The notes under the pieces: model-generated | The model's database searches: none | Told to the model about the DNA's origin: nothing | Seen by the model: only the letters and a program-made list of their open reading frames with translations | Translations under genes and position numbers: made by a program | Assembly: GCF_937996225.1 (NCBI RefSeq) | Contig: NZ_CALKTC010000030.1 | Location: 1 to 35,813, forward strand | Source: an uncultured Campylobacter sp. | GTDB taxonomy: Bacteria; Campylobacterota; Campylobacteria; Campylobacterales; Campylobacteraceae | Length of the DNA: 35,813 nt | Direction of reading: 5' to 3' | Part shown: positions 6,252 to 14,723 of the stretch, piece after piece | Numbering within the stretch: position 1 is the first letter of the stretch | How the letters are laid out: each line of letters starts with the position of its first letter

Positions 6252-7409
6252 TCATTTTAAAATTTTAAACCAGCCGTAGAATTCGTTCGCTTCCAGGTGC
6301 GGATCGCCCGCGCGAGATGTAAAAAGCGGTCGTAGCGCGGCATTTGTTCTAAAATTTCCCGCGTCCCTCATCTGCGCGCTGTAAAAAATAAGCGCATGGC
6401 TCGCAAACTGCGCAAACTCGTCAAACGAACTCGCCCCCGCCTCTATCATCGTGATTTTTGCGTCCGCAGGCAGCGAGCGCGAGACCTCTACCTTGCGATC
6501 TGCGACGCCGAAAAGCGGAATGCTCGCATCAAAATCCGAAAGCGCGCGGCGCGAGTATATCCAAACGTCGGGTGCGCGCAGCTTTAGATTTTGCGGCGCG
6601 ACGCGCACGTCTAGCGCCAGCATATCAGCACTGCCCACCAAAGCGCTAATTTCATCAAATTTAGCCGCACGCACGTCCAACGTCGGTCTGTCGGAGCGCA
6701 CAGTCTGCCCGCCCACGCCTATGTAATCACACACGCTGCGCAGCTCGTGCACGAATGCGCGCTGCTTCTCGCTGCCGATTCGCCCATGTACCGCGCCGTT
6801 TAGCGTGGCGTTGATTTTGATGAAGCAAAAGCCGCTCTCGCGCGCCATATAAAACGGTTCCGCAAGCTCCTCTGCCGCGGCAGAGCAAACGTCAAATTTC
6901 ACCTCTATGCCCCCGCGGCGTAAAATTTCCGCGCCGCCCGCAGCCTGCGCATTCGTATCGCGCGCGCCAATTACCACGCGCGATAGCCCGAGCTGTGCCA
7001 AAAGCTCGGCGCAAGACGGGGTCTTGCCGCGGTGCGCGCAGGGCTCGAGCGTGACGTAGGCGCAAGCGCCGCGCAAAAGCCCGCCGTGGCGGTTTAGGAT
7101 AAAATCGTAAGTGAAGCTCGGCTGCAAAAGCGCGCTTTTTAGAGCTTCTAGGTTTTGAAATTTAACGCCGAATTTGCGGGCGTATTCGCGGGCGAAATCC
7201 TGCGCGAAATTTGCATCCAGATCGCACAGCGTGGCGAAAACGGCGTTTACCTCGGCATGTAAAAAGCCCGCCTTTTTGTGCGCACCTATACCAAGAACTC
7301 TGCCGCCCTTATCCAGAAGCACGCAGCCCACGGCGGGGTTGGGTAGCGTCAAGACCTGATAGCGCCACGCCGCACGCAGCGCCAAATCCATATAAAATTC
7401 GTCGTTCAT
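6252..7409 (-). CDS. ribD: Bifunctional riboflavin biosynthesis deaminase/reductase RibD
   Basis: A 385-residue enzyme for the second and third steps of riboflavin synthesis: deamination of the GTP-derived pyrimidine, then reduction of the ribosyl side chain with NADPH. The N-terminal cytidine-deaminase-like domain has the zinc ligands HAE (His51, Glu53), Cys124 in LEPCAH and Cys133 in TPSCAE. About 70 residues separate HAE from the PCxxxxxxPxC motif, longer than in E. coli; this kind of insert is known in epsilonproteobacterial RibD. The C-terminal RibD_C reductase domain starts near residue 195 (FIKINATLNGAVHG) and has SDRPTLDVR. It stands alone between convergent and divergent genes. No FMN riboswitch core is visible upstream, and the ribosome-binding site is weak (TTGGAT). 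Confidence 0.95.
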   Translation of the reverse strand: MNDEFYMDLALRAAWRYQVLTLPNPAVGCVLLDKGGRVLGIGAHKKAGFLHAEVNAVFATLCDLDANFAQDFAREYARKFGVKFQNLEALKSALLQPSFTYDFILNRHGGLLRGACAYVTLEPCAHRGKTPSCAELLAQLGLSRVVIGARDTNAQAAGGAEILRRGGIEVKFDVCSAAAEELAEPFYMARESGFCFIKINATLNGAVHGRIGSEKQRAFVHELRSVCDYIGVGGQTVRSDRPTLDVRAAKFDEISALVGSADMLALDVRVAPQNLKLRAPDVWIYSRRALSDFDASIPLFGVADRKVEVSRSLPADAKITMIEAGASSFDEFAQFASHALIFYSAQMRDAGNFRTNAALRPLFTSRAGDPHLEANEFYGWFKILK

Positions 7410-7928
7410 ACAAAATCCAAAATTTAAATTGTCCCGCTCCGCCGCGATCGCTCAGCCGATTTTGCGACGAGCGAGCAACCTCGTCTGTTTGCAACAGATT
7501 GCACCCTCAGGCGCAAACCGACTAGCTCACCTGCGCCCTTCCTCGCTGCGCTGGATGACGCCGACCTCGCGCTTTAGCCTATCTGTAAGGCATTGAGCTT
7601 GCTTTAAACGCTAAATTATCAGAGCTTGCAAGCCGCGCGCCGTATGTGCCTGAGAGAAATTCCGCGCGGAAGCGAAACTGCGAAATCTTACCACAGGTTT
7701 TAGAATTTTATCCTAAATCGCAAATTTTGCGGCATCCGTTTCGTGCACGGACGGCACAAAAATTTACGCTTATCGTGTAAAAGAGCGTCTGCCGATAGCG
7801 CGGAAAAGCGGGCTTTGCGAAGTAAAATTTTAATAGGCGCCATGGCAGAACCGCAATCGAGCGTGAATATACAGTCCCAAAAGGCACGGCTTAATTTCAG
7901 CTCAAATTCAGGGGGGGGGGTAGAATTA
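7410..7928. other. Gene-free spacer between ribD and the small membrane protein gene
   Basis: About 500 bases without a credible gene. Much of it is GC-rich and shows short repeats of CGCTGCG-type words around 7540-7560. CTGAGAG near 7650 recalls a TPP element but no other part of that riboswitch is present. The G10 tract and promoter of the next gene close the spacer. Confidence 0.5.
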
Positions 7929-7934
7929 TATAAT
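7911..7934 (+). promoter_or_regulatory. G10 homopolymer in the spacer of a TATAAT promoter
   Basis: Ten consecutive G (7911-7920) end eight bases before a TATAAT box (7929-7934). The tract occupies most of the -35/-10 spacer of the promoter for the gene at 7953. Poly-G tracts of this length are the main slippage-prone element in campylobacters, so tract length probably changes promoter strength. Confidence 0.7.
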
Positions 7935-7952
7935 TTTTTTCAAAGGATTAAA

Positions 7953-8207
7953 ATGTCTGAACAACCGACCGTTCAACCCCAATCAAACGTGCTTGGGATA
8001 CTCTCCATAGTCTTCGCGATTTTAGGAATATTTTTTCTAGGGATCGTCTTTGTTCCGCTTGCGTTTTTGTGCGCGATCGCCGCGACCTATCAAGCCGTCA
8101 AAAAGCAAGCCTCGCTCGTAATAGCGATATTAGCGTGGATCCTTACGATCGTAGGGCTCATGACCTCGCCCGTACTGCTAGCCACGATCGGCATCTCCGC
8201 TTCATAG
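7953..8207 (+). CDS. Small two- to three-TM membrane protein (84 aa), possibly phase variable
   Basis: An 84-residue protein with a short polar N-terminus (MSEQPTVQPQSN), a long hydrophobic stretch at residues 13-46 that could form a helical hairpin, a basic connector (QAVKKQ), and a second hydrophobic segment at 54-80. The arrangement recalls the DUF4190-type small membrane proteins, but the family is not established. ATG at 7953 has AAAGGA 5 bases ahead and a TATAAT 19 bases before it. A GTG at 7743 in the same frame would extend the protein through the G-tract, but that region looks non-coding. The gene stands alone. The G10 tract in its promoter suggests on/off or graded switching between cells (inference). 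Confidence 0.75.
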   Translation: MSEQPTVQPQSNVLGILSIVFAILGIFFLGIVFVPLAFLCAIAATYQAVKKQASLVIAILAWILTIVGLMTSPVLLATIGISAS

Positions 8208-8986
8208 TCGCAAACATCCGCGCCGCCCAGCGAAATTAAATTATCAAATGAGCGGCGCGCAAACCTCCGCCCGCAGAGTTTTAAAACGTAAATTTATGAG
8301 CGGAATTTCGGCGTGGAATTTTACCGCTAAAGCGGGACCGGCGAAATTCTATAAAACGTTTTATTGAGGAAATTTTGAGATTAAGTCGTGCTTGCAGATG
8401 CAATTCACAATGCAGACGCCATAAACTCGCGGGCGTAGTGTTTTTACCGCGAACAATAAAACCTAAATTTACGACAAAACATAAAATTTAGAATTCTACT
8501 TTGCAACAAAAGGTTTGAAATTTTACCGCGTCAAAACAGCGCGTAAATTTTAAATTTAGCCGCTTTCGGGCGCGACGTAAAATTCCAAAGCAACGTGCAA
8601 GCGTTACTCAAAACTCACCACCGAGCAACGTAGCGTAAATTTTAAAGCAACGCAATTGTTGCGGAGCTTGCCTCTTAGCGGCGCAGTGTGAAATTTCAAA
8701 GCGCCGCCTAGTAGTGCGGAAAATTACCTTTTATCGGCGTAAGATAAAATTTCAAAGTAGGCGAGCAGCACCGGAATTTTAAAATTTTGCGCCGAGCGCC
8801 GCAAGAGATCAAGGGTAACAAGGAGCTGCCAAGAGCAACCTGGAGCTGTAAATTTCAAAAGCGATTTTAAAATTTAAACCTCAGAATTTAGAGCTGAAAT
8901 TTCAAACTCGCAAATCCCGCGCGGTAAATTTTAAAGCCTTATTCGCAAAATTTCAAATCTGCGCGCAGAACTCTAAAGCTCCGCCG
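8208..8986. other. Long gene-free spacer with AAATTTCAAAG words
   Basis: Nearly 780 bases without a supported gene between convergent genes. It is built from GTAAATTTTAAAG or AAATTTCAAAG words spaced by GC-rich pieces. Part of it (8580-8800) is a degenerate tandem repeat. Confidence 0.6.
8580..8800. repeat. Degenerate tandem repeat, period about 55 bp
   Basis: Units beginning AAATTYYAAAG(C) start at 8580, 8637, 8691 and 8747, giving spacings of 57, 54 and 56 bases. The units starting at 8637 and 8691 also share downstream blocks (TGTTGCGGA / TAGTGCGGA, TACCTTTTATCGGCG / TGCCTCTTAGCGGCG). Copies are diverged, so the repeat is old or under no strict selection. Confidence 0.45.
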
Positions 8987-9406
8987 CTACCACTGCACGT
9001 AGGTTCGCGCCTTTTTGATCTCATCGAGTCGCACGCTTATCTCGCCGCCGTCCGTGCGCAGTCTAAGCACGCCGCCTTCGCAGCCAAGCACCTCGCCGCT
9101 TAGCTTCTGCCCGTCCGTGCGGCTTAGGCGCACCAGCTCGCCCACGGAGTTTGCGAAATGCTGCGGCTTGCTTAGCTTGCGCTCAAGCCCGGGCGAGCCG
9201 ACCTCCAGCGTCCACTCGCCCTCAAGCGGCGGCTCCACGTCGAAAATCGGCGAAAGCAGCCTCGATAGCCGCTCGCAGTCATCCAGCCCCACGCCGCCCG
9301 CTTTCGTGATACTGATGCGATAGATCGTTCTGCCGTTTTCGCTCACCGTCTCCACGTCGTAAAGCTGCACGCCGCACTCGCGCGCCAAAGCCTTTAAATC
9401 AACCAT
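8987..9406 (-). CDS. rimP: Ribosome maturation factor RimP
   Basis: A 139-residue cytoplasmic factor that assists late 30S assembly. The N-terminal domain shows ECGVQLYDVETVSENGRTIYRISI, then DDCERLSRLLSPIFD and the family hallmark LEVGSPGLERKL near residue 70; the C-terminal SH3-like domain follows. Its ATG overlaps the end of rbfA by eight bases, a translational-coupling arrangement. It is the last gene of the infB-rbfA-rimP series, as in other campylobacters. Confidence 0.95.
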   Translation of the reverse strand: MVDLKALARECGVQLYDVETVSENGRTIYRISITKAGGVGLDDCERLSRLLSPIFDVEPPLEGEWTLEVGSPGLERKLSKPQHFANSVGELVRLSRTDGQKLSGEVLGCEGGVLRLRTDGGEISVRLDEIKKARTYVQW

Positions 9407-9764
9407 TTTTGCGCAGCTCCTCCTCTATTTTGTCAAAAAGATCGTCCATTTTGTTTTGATACTCCAAGCGGTCGTCAAATTTGAAGTGAAACGCAGGGCA
9501 ACGGTACCAGCCCTCCGCCTCGGCGCAGAAGTTTTGCAAATATCTCGCCACGCGGCCAAGCTTTTCGAGCACGAATTCCTGCTCGCGCTCGTCGAAGGCG
9601 TTTTTATCCAGATAGACGAACGCGTCGTAGCGCCCGCGCTTGCACTCTACGTCGGTGACGCACAGCCCGCGCAAAAGCTCGTCCTCAAGGCTCGCGAGCG
9701 CTTCGGGGATGAGCTGCTTTAGCACGCTTTGCGTGCGCAGTCTTCTGAGTTCGGTCGGATTCAT
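9399..9764 (-). CDS. rbfA: Ribosome-binding factor A
   Basis: A 121-residue KH-like RNA-binding protein needed for 30S maturation and cold adaptation. The start MNPTELRRLRTQSVLKQLIPEALASL and the motif VTDVECKRGRYDAFVYL match the family; the C-terminus has FKFDDRLEYQNKMDDLFDKIEEEL. GAGG lies 7 bases before the ATG. Unusually, it is separated from infB, its normal upstream neighbour, by about 1.1 kb of gene-free DNA, so it likely needs its own promoter there or depends on long read-through. Confidence 0.93.
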   Translation of the reverse strand: MNPTELRRLRTQSVLKQLIPEALASLEDELLRGLCVTDVECKRGRYDAFVYLDKNAFDEREQEFVLEKLGRVARYLQNFCAEAEGWYRCPAFHFKFDDRLEYQNKMDDLFDKIEEELRKNG

Positions 9765-10892
9765 CTTTACCTCGCTATCTTAAATCGCCGCAGATTATAC
9801 GGCGCGGAATTTTAATTGCTCCGCCACGGAGCTTTATCTCGCATCCGTCTCGCGACGACAACGCAGAATTTTATCTCGCGTCTTTCAGCGACGAGAAATT
9901 TTATTTCGCTTGGGCATAACGATGCGGAATTCTATTTCACTTCGGCGTTGCGAAATATCCGTCCTGCGGCGACGCGGTCTGTTTAAATTTGACGCGGCTT
10001 GCGTCGCGCCGGAGCGTCCATTTAAATTCTGAGCGGTTTGCTGCGCGCAGGTATTGCAAGCGACGCCGCGCTTTTTAGAATTTCGCTCTTAAATTTTAAA
10101 AGGCACAATCTCGGCTTTGAAATTTTACTTTTAAATTTTAGCCCGCGCTTTGCGCTTAAATTTAAAACGCAGATCGCGTAGAATTTAATGGCTCGCATAC
10201 AAAAGCTCGTCGCATAGCCGCACCGCTACCGCAGAAATATTTCCGCGCCAAGACGCGGTGCTATTCTGCGCTGCGCCCTGCTCGCCACGGCGCGTTATAT
10301 TCGCTGCTGCGCTGCCGTTTTGACGGCGCAATAATACAGCGCGCGGCGGCACCCTCTTTGCGCTACGCTCGCTTACTGCGTCGATATTTACGATATCTGC
10401 TGCCATCTAGCGCCGCAATGACACCGCACGCCGTTGCGGTCTTATTTTGCGCCGCCTGCACAGCGCCGTCCTCCGCGTCGCTGTTTTTCCCACACTGCGC
10501 CGCTTCAAAATTTATCTTAAATTTTAAAAGCGCTTTGAGCTGCGCGAAATTTAAATTTTGCCGCTTTTAAATTTCAACTTTGCGATTAAATTTAAAATTT
10601 AAGTCGCGCGGAAAATTCGCAACCTGCAAGCGGCATAAAATAAAATTTGATCGCAAAGCTGCGCCGTAAAAAAATCTAAACATTAAAATTTCAAAACTGA
10701 CGCTACGCGGCAGAGCCTCGCGCAGAAACCGACAAAATTTAAAGCTTTGTTCGCGCATTCCGCCGCTAAATTTAAAAGGTGAAATTTCACGCCCAAATTT
10801 TGCGAGCATAAAATTTCAAAGCGCGATCGAGGCTTAAAATTTAGCCGCAAGCCGTGCGAACGAAGCCAATGCCCACGCGGAATCCGCGAGCA
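9765..10892. other. Gene-free 1.1 kb gap inside the infB-rbfA-rimP series
   Basis: Contains only short, mutually overlapping reading frames with biased low-complexity translations, none with a ribosome-binding site or family resemblance. Composition alternates between AAATTTTAAA-rich parts (10080-10180, 10500-10850) and a GC-rich core (10190-10500) containing GCCGCAATGAC and GCGCTACGCTCGC, which recall dispersed intergenic repeats of other bacteria. It may be a decayed insertion or a repeat element. Confidence 0.55.
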
Positions 10893-13601
10893 TTAATCGA
10901 TCGTTGCCTGCTCCTCTTTTTGTTTGTAGCTTTCGATAAAATCGCCCACGCGCATATCGTCGTAGCCCTCGATGCCTACGCCGCACTCGAAGCCTTTGGC
11001 GACCTCTTTGGCGTCGTCTTTGAAGCGCTTGAGCGAGCTGACGTTGCCCTCGAAAACGATGACGCCCTCTCTGATGACGCGGATCTTCGCGCCGCGAGCG
11101 ATGAGCCCGTCGGTAACCATGCAGCCCGCGATCTGCCCGATCTTAGGCACATTGATGACCTGTCGGATCTCGGCTTGGCCCAAGGCCTCCTCGCTGATGA
11201 TCGGGCTCATAAGGCCGCTCAAAAGCGCCTTGATATCGTCGATTAGATTGTAGATGACGTTGTAGGTCTTAATCTGCGCGCCGCGCTCCTTGGCAAGCTC
11301 TTTGATCTCTCCCGTAGGACGGACGTTGAAGCCCAAGATCACGCAGTTTTCGCTAGCGCTTGCCAAGGCGATATCGTTTTGCGTGATACCGCCGATGCCG
11401 CTGTGGACGATATCGACCTTGACCTCGTCGTTGCGGAGTTTCTCAAGGCTTGCTTTGATAGCTTCCAGCGAGCCCGCAACGTCGGCTTTGACAATCACAG
11501 GCAGGCTTTTTAGCGAGCCTTCGGCGATCTTAGCGCTTAACTCGTCGATGGTGACCTTGGTCGATTTGCTAAGCTCTTTTTGGCGCTGATGCTCGTAAAT
11601 TTTACTTGCATACTCGCGCGCTTCCTTATCGCTTGAAACGCCGATCAACGTCTCGCCCGCGCCCGGAACCTCGCTAAGGCCTATGATGACGCCGCATTCG
11701 CCCGGTAAAATTTGCTTTAGCGCCCTGCCCTTATCGTCGCTAAGCGCGCGCACCTTGCCGTACGCGATGCCCGCTACGACGGTGTCTCCGACGCGTAGGG
11801 TGCCGTTTTGCACGATGACGGTGGCAACGGCACCGCGCCCTTTTTGAAGGGAGCTTTCGATGATGGTTGCCTTAGCTTGCTTGCTAGGATCGGCTTTGAG
11901 CTCCAAAAGATCAGCTTGCAAAAGCACGATCTCTAATAAATTTTCAATTCCCTCGCCCGTTTTTGCGGAGATCGGCACGAACTCGTAGCTGCCGCCCCAC
12001 TCGGTAGGCATGATGTCAAGCTCTGCAAGCCCGGTTTTTACGAGATCGGGATTGGCATTAGGCTTGTCCATCTTATTTATCGCGATGATGATCGGAACAT
12101 TTGCGGCCTTGGCATGCGCTATAGCCTCCTTAGTCTGAGGCTTGACGCCGTCGTCTGCCGCCACTACGATGATTACGATATCGGTAACCTCGGCTCCGCG
12201 CGCTCTCATCGAAGTAAAGGCCTCGTGACCAGGAGTGTCGATGAAGGTGATCTTCCTGCCGTTTTTCTCGACCATATACGCGCCTACGTGCTGCGTGATG
12301 CCGCCCGCTTCGCCGCTTGCGACGCGCGAGTTTCGTATATAATCAAGCAGGCTCGTTTTGCCGTGATCGACGTGCCCCATAATGGTGATGACAGGCGCTC
12401 TAGCGATTAAATTTTCTTCGCCTTCGCTGTCCTCGTAAGCCTTGATGTAGTCAAACTCCTGCGCCTCATCGATGATATTTACCTCAATGCCAAATTCGCT
12501 TGCTAAAATTTCTATCGCGTCCTCGTCCAAAAAGTCGTTTTTCGTCGTCATCATCCCGAGCGCAAATAACTTGCCGATGATCTCGCTAGGCTGCTTTTTG
12601 ATCTTATCGGCGAACTCATAGACGCGGATCTCTTTTGGGATATTTACAGAGCTTACGATTTCGCTACCCTGCTCGCGAGGGGCTTTTTTATGCTTTTTGC
12701 GACCGCCGCGACTTATGCCACCTTCGCTACTAAAAATTTGATTCTGCGAGGCGCGATAAATATTAGGTTGGTTTTTACTTTTGGTGCGGTTTTCGGTTTG
12801 GATCGGTTTGACGGTGAAATCGGGCATTACCACGACGTCTTCGTCCTCGATGACGATATCCGCCATCTCGTGATCAGGAATTATGTCAATTTTAAGGGCG
12901 TCCTCTTTTTTAGCCGCGGGGGCTTTTTTCTTTTCGACCTTTTTCTTTTTCAAATTTAGTTCAGCGTTTGAGAAGATCGCCTCTAGGCTCGCACTTATCT
13001 TTTCGCGCCTAGGCTCGGTTCTATCTTGTGCCGCCGGGGCTTGAACTTCCTTTTTCTTTTTTACGATGACTAAGCCGCGGCGCTTTTGCAAGCTCTCGCT
13101 AGCAATGCTATCGCCGCTGTTTATCTGCACCGGAGCGGGCTTTGAGGCGGCGTTTTGCTTCTCCTCTTTATCCTGCGGGGCGGAGAAAATTTCTTCTTTT
13201 TGATTTTGAGATTTTTCGGTTTTTACCTCGGGCTCTTGCGTACGCGCTTTTTCGTTGCTAGGCTCTTTGGCGATCTGCGAGGACTCTTTGGATTCGGAAG
13301 CTTTTAAGCTTTCCGCCTTTTTAGGGCTCTCTTTTTTAGCGGTTTTTTTAGTTTCGCTCTGTTTTTTAGCGGGCTTACTCTCGTCCTCTTGCGCTTTTTC
13401 GGAACTTTTCTTTGCGGGCTTTGACTTTTTCCCCGGCAAAATTCCCGTCTGGATATAATCGTAAATAGCGGCAGCTTCTTCTTCGCTTACTTTATTCGAC
13501 GCGGTTTTTACCTTTTTAAAGCCCATCTCCTGCGCTTTTTCGATTATCTCTTTGCTTGCGTATCCAAGCTCGTCCGCGATATCTTTAATCAGAACACCCA
13601 T
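10893..13601 (-). CDS. infB: Translation initiation factor IF-2
   Basis: A 902-residue GTPase that brings fMet-tRNA to the 30S subunit. Two IF2_N modules are visible (residues 3-52 and about 325-377), separated by a lysine/alanine/glutamate-rich linker (55-320). The G domain has G1 GHVDHGKT (409-416), G3 DTPGHEAF and G4 NKMD, followed by domains II-IV. The ATG at 13601 overlaps the end of ylxR by 17 bases and has GAGAGGG ahead. Length fits Campylobacter IF-2, which has a long linker. It is cotranscribed with ylxR and probably thrB. Confidence 0.98.
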   Translation of the reverse strand: MGVLIKDIADELGYASKEIIEKAQEMGFKKVKTASNKVSEEEAAAIYDYIQTGILPGKKSKPAKKSSEKAQEDESKPAKKQSETKKTAKKESPKKAESLKASESKESSQIAKEPSNEKARTQEPEVKTEKSQNQKEEIFSAPQDKEEKQNAASKPAPVQINSGDSIASESLQKRRGLVIVKKKKEVQAPAAQDRTEPRREKISASLEAIFSNAELNLKKKKVEKKKAPAAKKEDALKIDIIPDHEMADIVIEDEDVVVMPDFTVKPIQTENRTKSKNQPNIYRASQNQIFSSEGGISRGGRKKHKKAPREQGSEIVSSVNIPKEIRVYEFADKIKKQPSEIIGKLFALGMMTTKNDFLDEDAIEILASEFGIEVNIIDEAQEFDYIKAYEDSEGEENLIARAPVITIMGHVDHGKTSLLDYIRNSRVASGEAGGITQHVGAYMVEKNGRKITFIDTPGHEAFTSMRARGAEVTDIVIIVVAADDGVKPQTKEAIAHAKAANVPIIIAINKMDKPNANPDLVKTGLAELDIMPTEWGGSYEFVPISAKTGEGIENLLEIVLLQADLLELKADPSKQAKATIIESSLQKGRGAVATVIVQNGTLRVGDTVVAGIAYGKVRALSDDKGRALKQILPGECGVIIGLSEVPGAGETLIGVSSDKEAREYASKIYEHQRQKELSKSTKVTIDELSAKIAEGSLKSLPVIVKADVAGSLEAIKASLEKLRNDEVKVDIVHSGIGGITQNDIALASASENCVILGFNVRPTGEIKELAKERGAQIKTYNVIYNLIDDIKALLSGLMSPIISEEALGQAEIRQVINVPKIGQIAGCMVTDGLIARGAKIRVIREGVIVFEGNVSSLKRFKDDAKEVAKGFECGVGIEGYDDMRVGDFIESYKQKEEQATID

Positions 13602-13812
13602 TTAAAACCCTCTCCTTGATATGTCCCAAATCTGCGCTAGACGCAAATTTAGATAGATATTTTGAAATTTTTTCTTTTTGATTTATGCAAACGTCGCAAA
13701 TATAAAATTGTCTGTTTGAGCTTATATTTTTAAAATTTTGCAAAAAGGCGTGGAGTTCACGCTTGGCGAAGCGCCCCTTGCAAATAACGCACATCCTAAT
13801 CGGTTCGCTCAT
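13585..13812 (-). CDS. ylxR: YlxR/DUF448 small RNA-binding protein
   Basis: A 75-residue protein of the YlxR (DUF448) family, usually encoded between nusA and infB and thought to bind RNA or ribosomal components. The N-terminal RMCVICKGRFAKREL and the second CxxC (CDVC) near residue 40 suggest a zinc or structural cysteine pair. It lies 21 bases after thrB and overlaps infB by 17 bases. A TATAAT (13816-13821) sits only 3 bases before its ATG, so a transcript from there would be leaderless or nearly so. Confidence 0.85.
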   Translation of the reverse strand: MSEPIRMCVICKGRFAKRELHAFLQNFKNISSNRQFYICDVCINQKEKISKYLSKFASSADLGHIKERVLNGCSD

Positions 13813-13815
13813 GCG

Positions 13816-13821
13816 ATTATA
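13816..13821 (-). promoter_or_regulatory. Possible -10 element abutting the ylxR start
   Basis: TATAAT on the minus strand three bases before the ATG of ylxR, with TTGACT at the thrB stop as a poorly spaced -35. No Shine-Dalgarno sequence precedes ylxR, so a leaderless internal promoter is possible. Confidence 0.35.
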
Positions 13822-13833
13822 TCTTTATTTTTC

Positions 13834-14715
13834 TTAGTCAATATTAAAGCCGCCATTATCGATATCTAAAATTTCGACGCGGAAGTTTTTAAAATTTTCG
13901 CTAAGGCAGGCCTTAAGCTTCGCGGCGTCGCTTTTATAAACCAAATTTAAAAAGCTTGAGCCGCTACCGGAGAGCGAGCTCATAAGCGCGCCGTTATCAT
14001 AGGCGATCTCGCGCAGCTTAAAAAGCTGCGGAAGCACGCCCATGCGCATCTGCTCGTGCATCTTATCGATACAGGCATAGCGCAAGCTGTCGTAATCGCG
14101 CCGCATAAAGCAAGCGGTTAGAAACGCCGCGTGCGAGAGGTTGCTAACGCAATCTTTGATCGAAAAGCTCTTAGGCAGCTTGCCCCGCGATTCATTCGTA
14201 GGCATCGGCGTATCGGGGATAACGACGACGGCTTGCAGATCTTGCGAAATTTCGCATTTTTGCGTGCGAACCGTCTTGCCGTCTACGACGCTGCTGACAA
14301 AGCCGCCGAGCGTCGCGGGCGCGATATTATCAGGGTGATTTTCATATTCCAGCGCCGTGTTTAAAATTTTAGCGCGATCGATCTCAAAGCCGCAAACTTT
14401 ATAAGCGCTTGCGATAGCGCCTACGATCACAGCCGAGCTGCTGCCCAGCCCGCGCGAAAACGGGATGTTGTTGTGAAAGGCGAATTTAAAATTTAACTCT
14501 TGCCCGCCGCCTAGTTTTCTGTAAATTTCATTGAAAATATTCAAAAAAGCGTTGCCCTTCTTAAGCCACGCTCTGTCGCTACCCTCGCCGCTAAGCGATA
14601 CGCAAAAAAACTTCTGCTCGGTAATCTCTACTTCGTTAAATAGCCCTAGGCTAAGGCCGAGCGCATCGAAACCGGGACCTAAATTCGCGCTCGTCGCAGG
14701 AATTCTTATAATCAA
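13834..14715 (-). CDS. thrB: Homoserine kinase
   Basis: A 293-residue GHMP-family kinase that phosphorylates L-homoserine with ATP on the way to threonine. The N-terminus IRIPATSANLGPGFDALG and the ATP-binding loop PFSRGLGSSSAVIVGA (residues 85-100) are diagnostic, as is the C-terminal LSGSGSSFLNL. Translation most likely begins at TTG (14713-14715), with GGAG 5 bases ahead; no ATG is available near the N-terminus. It lies 8 bases after tsaB. Confidence 0.96.
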   Translation of the reverse strand: MIIRIPATSANLGPGFDALGLSLGLFNEVEITEQKFFCVSLSGEGSDRAWLKKGNAFLNIFNEIYRKLGGGQELNFKFAFHNNIPFSRGLGSSSAVIVGAIASAYKVCGFEIDRAKILNTALEYENHPDNIAPATLGGFVSSVVDGKTVRTQKCEISQDLQAVVVIPDTPMPTNESRGKLPKSFSIKDCVSNLSHAAFLTACFMRRDYDSLRYACIDKMHEQMRMGVLPQLFKLREIAYDNGALMSSLSGSGSSFLNLVYKSDAAKLKACLSENFKNFRVEILDIDNGGFNID

Positions 14716-14723
14716 ATTTTCTC

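Noticed and set aside
7640..7690. TPP-like CTGAGAG element upstream of the small membrane gene, or an FMN riboswitch for ribD
   Set aside because: Only CTGAGAG matches; the rest of the TPP core is absent, the strand is wrong for ribD, and no FMN (RFN) core words are present.
7743..7952. N-terminal extension of the 84-residue protein from a GTG at 7743, making the G10 tract coding
   Set aside because: No ribosome-binding site at the GTG, non-conserved low-quality translation, and a good promoter and ribosome-binding site directly before the ATG at 7953.
10185..10809. Three short reading frames in the infB-rbfA gap
   Set aside because: They overlap one another on opposite strands, lack ribosome-binding sites and encode low-complexity strings derived from AT or GC words.
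12900..13450. Lys/Ala/Glu-rich stretch of infB as a repeat array
   Set aside because: It is the normal low-complexity linker of IF-2, with no regular nucleotide period.
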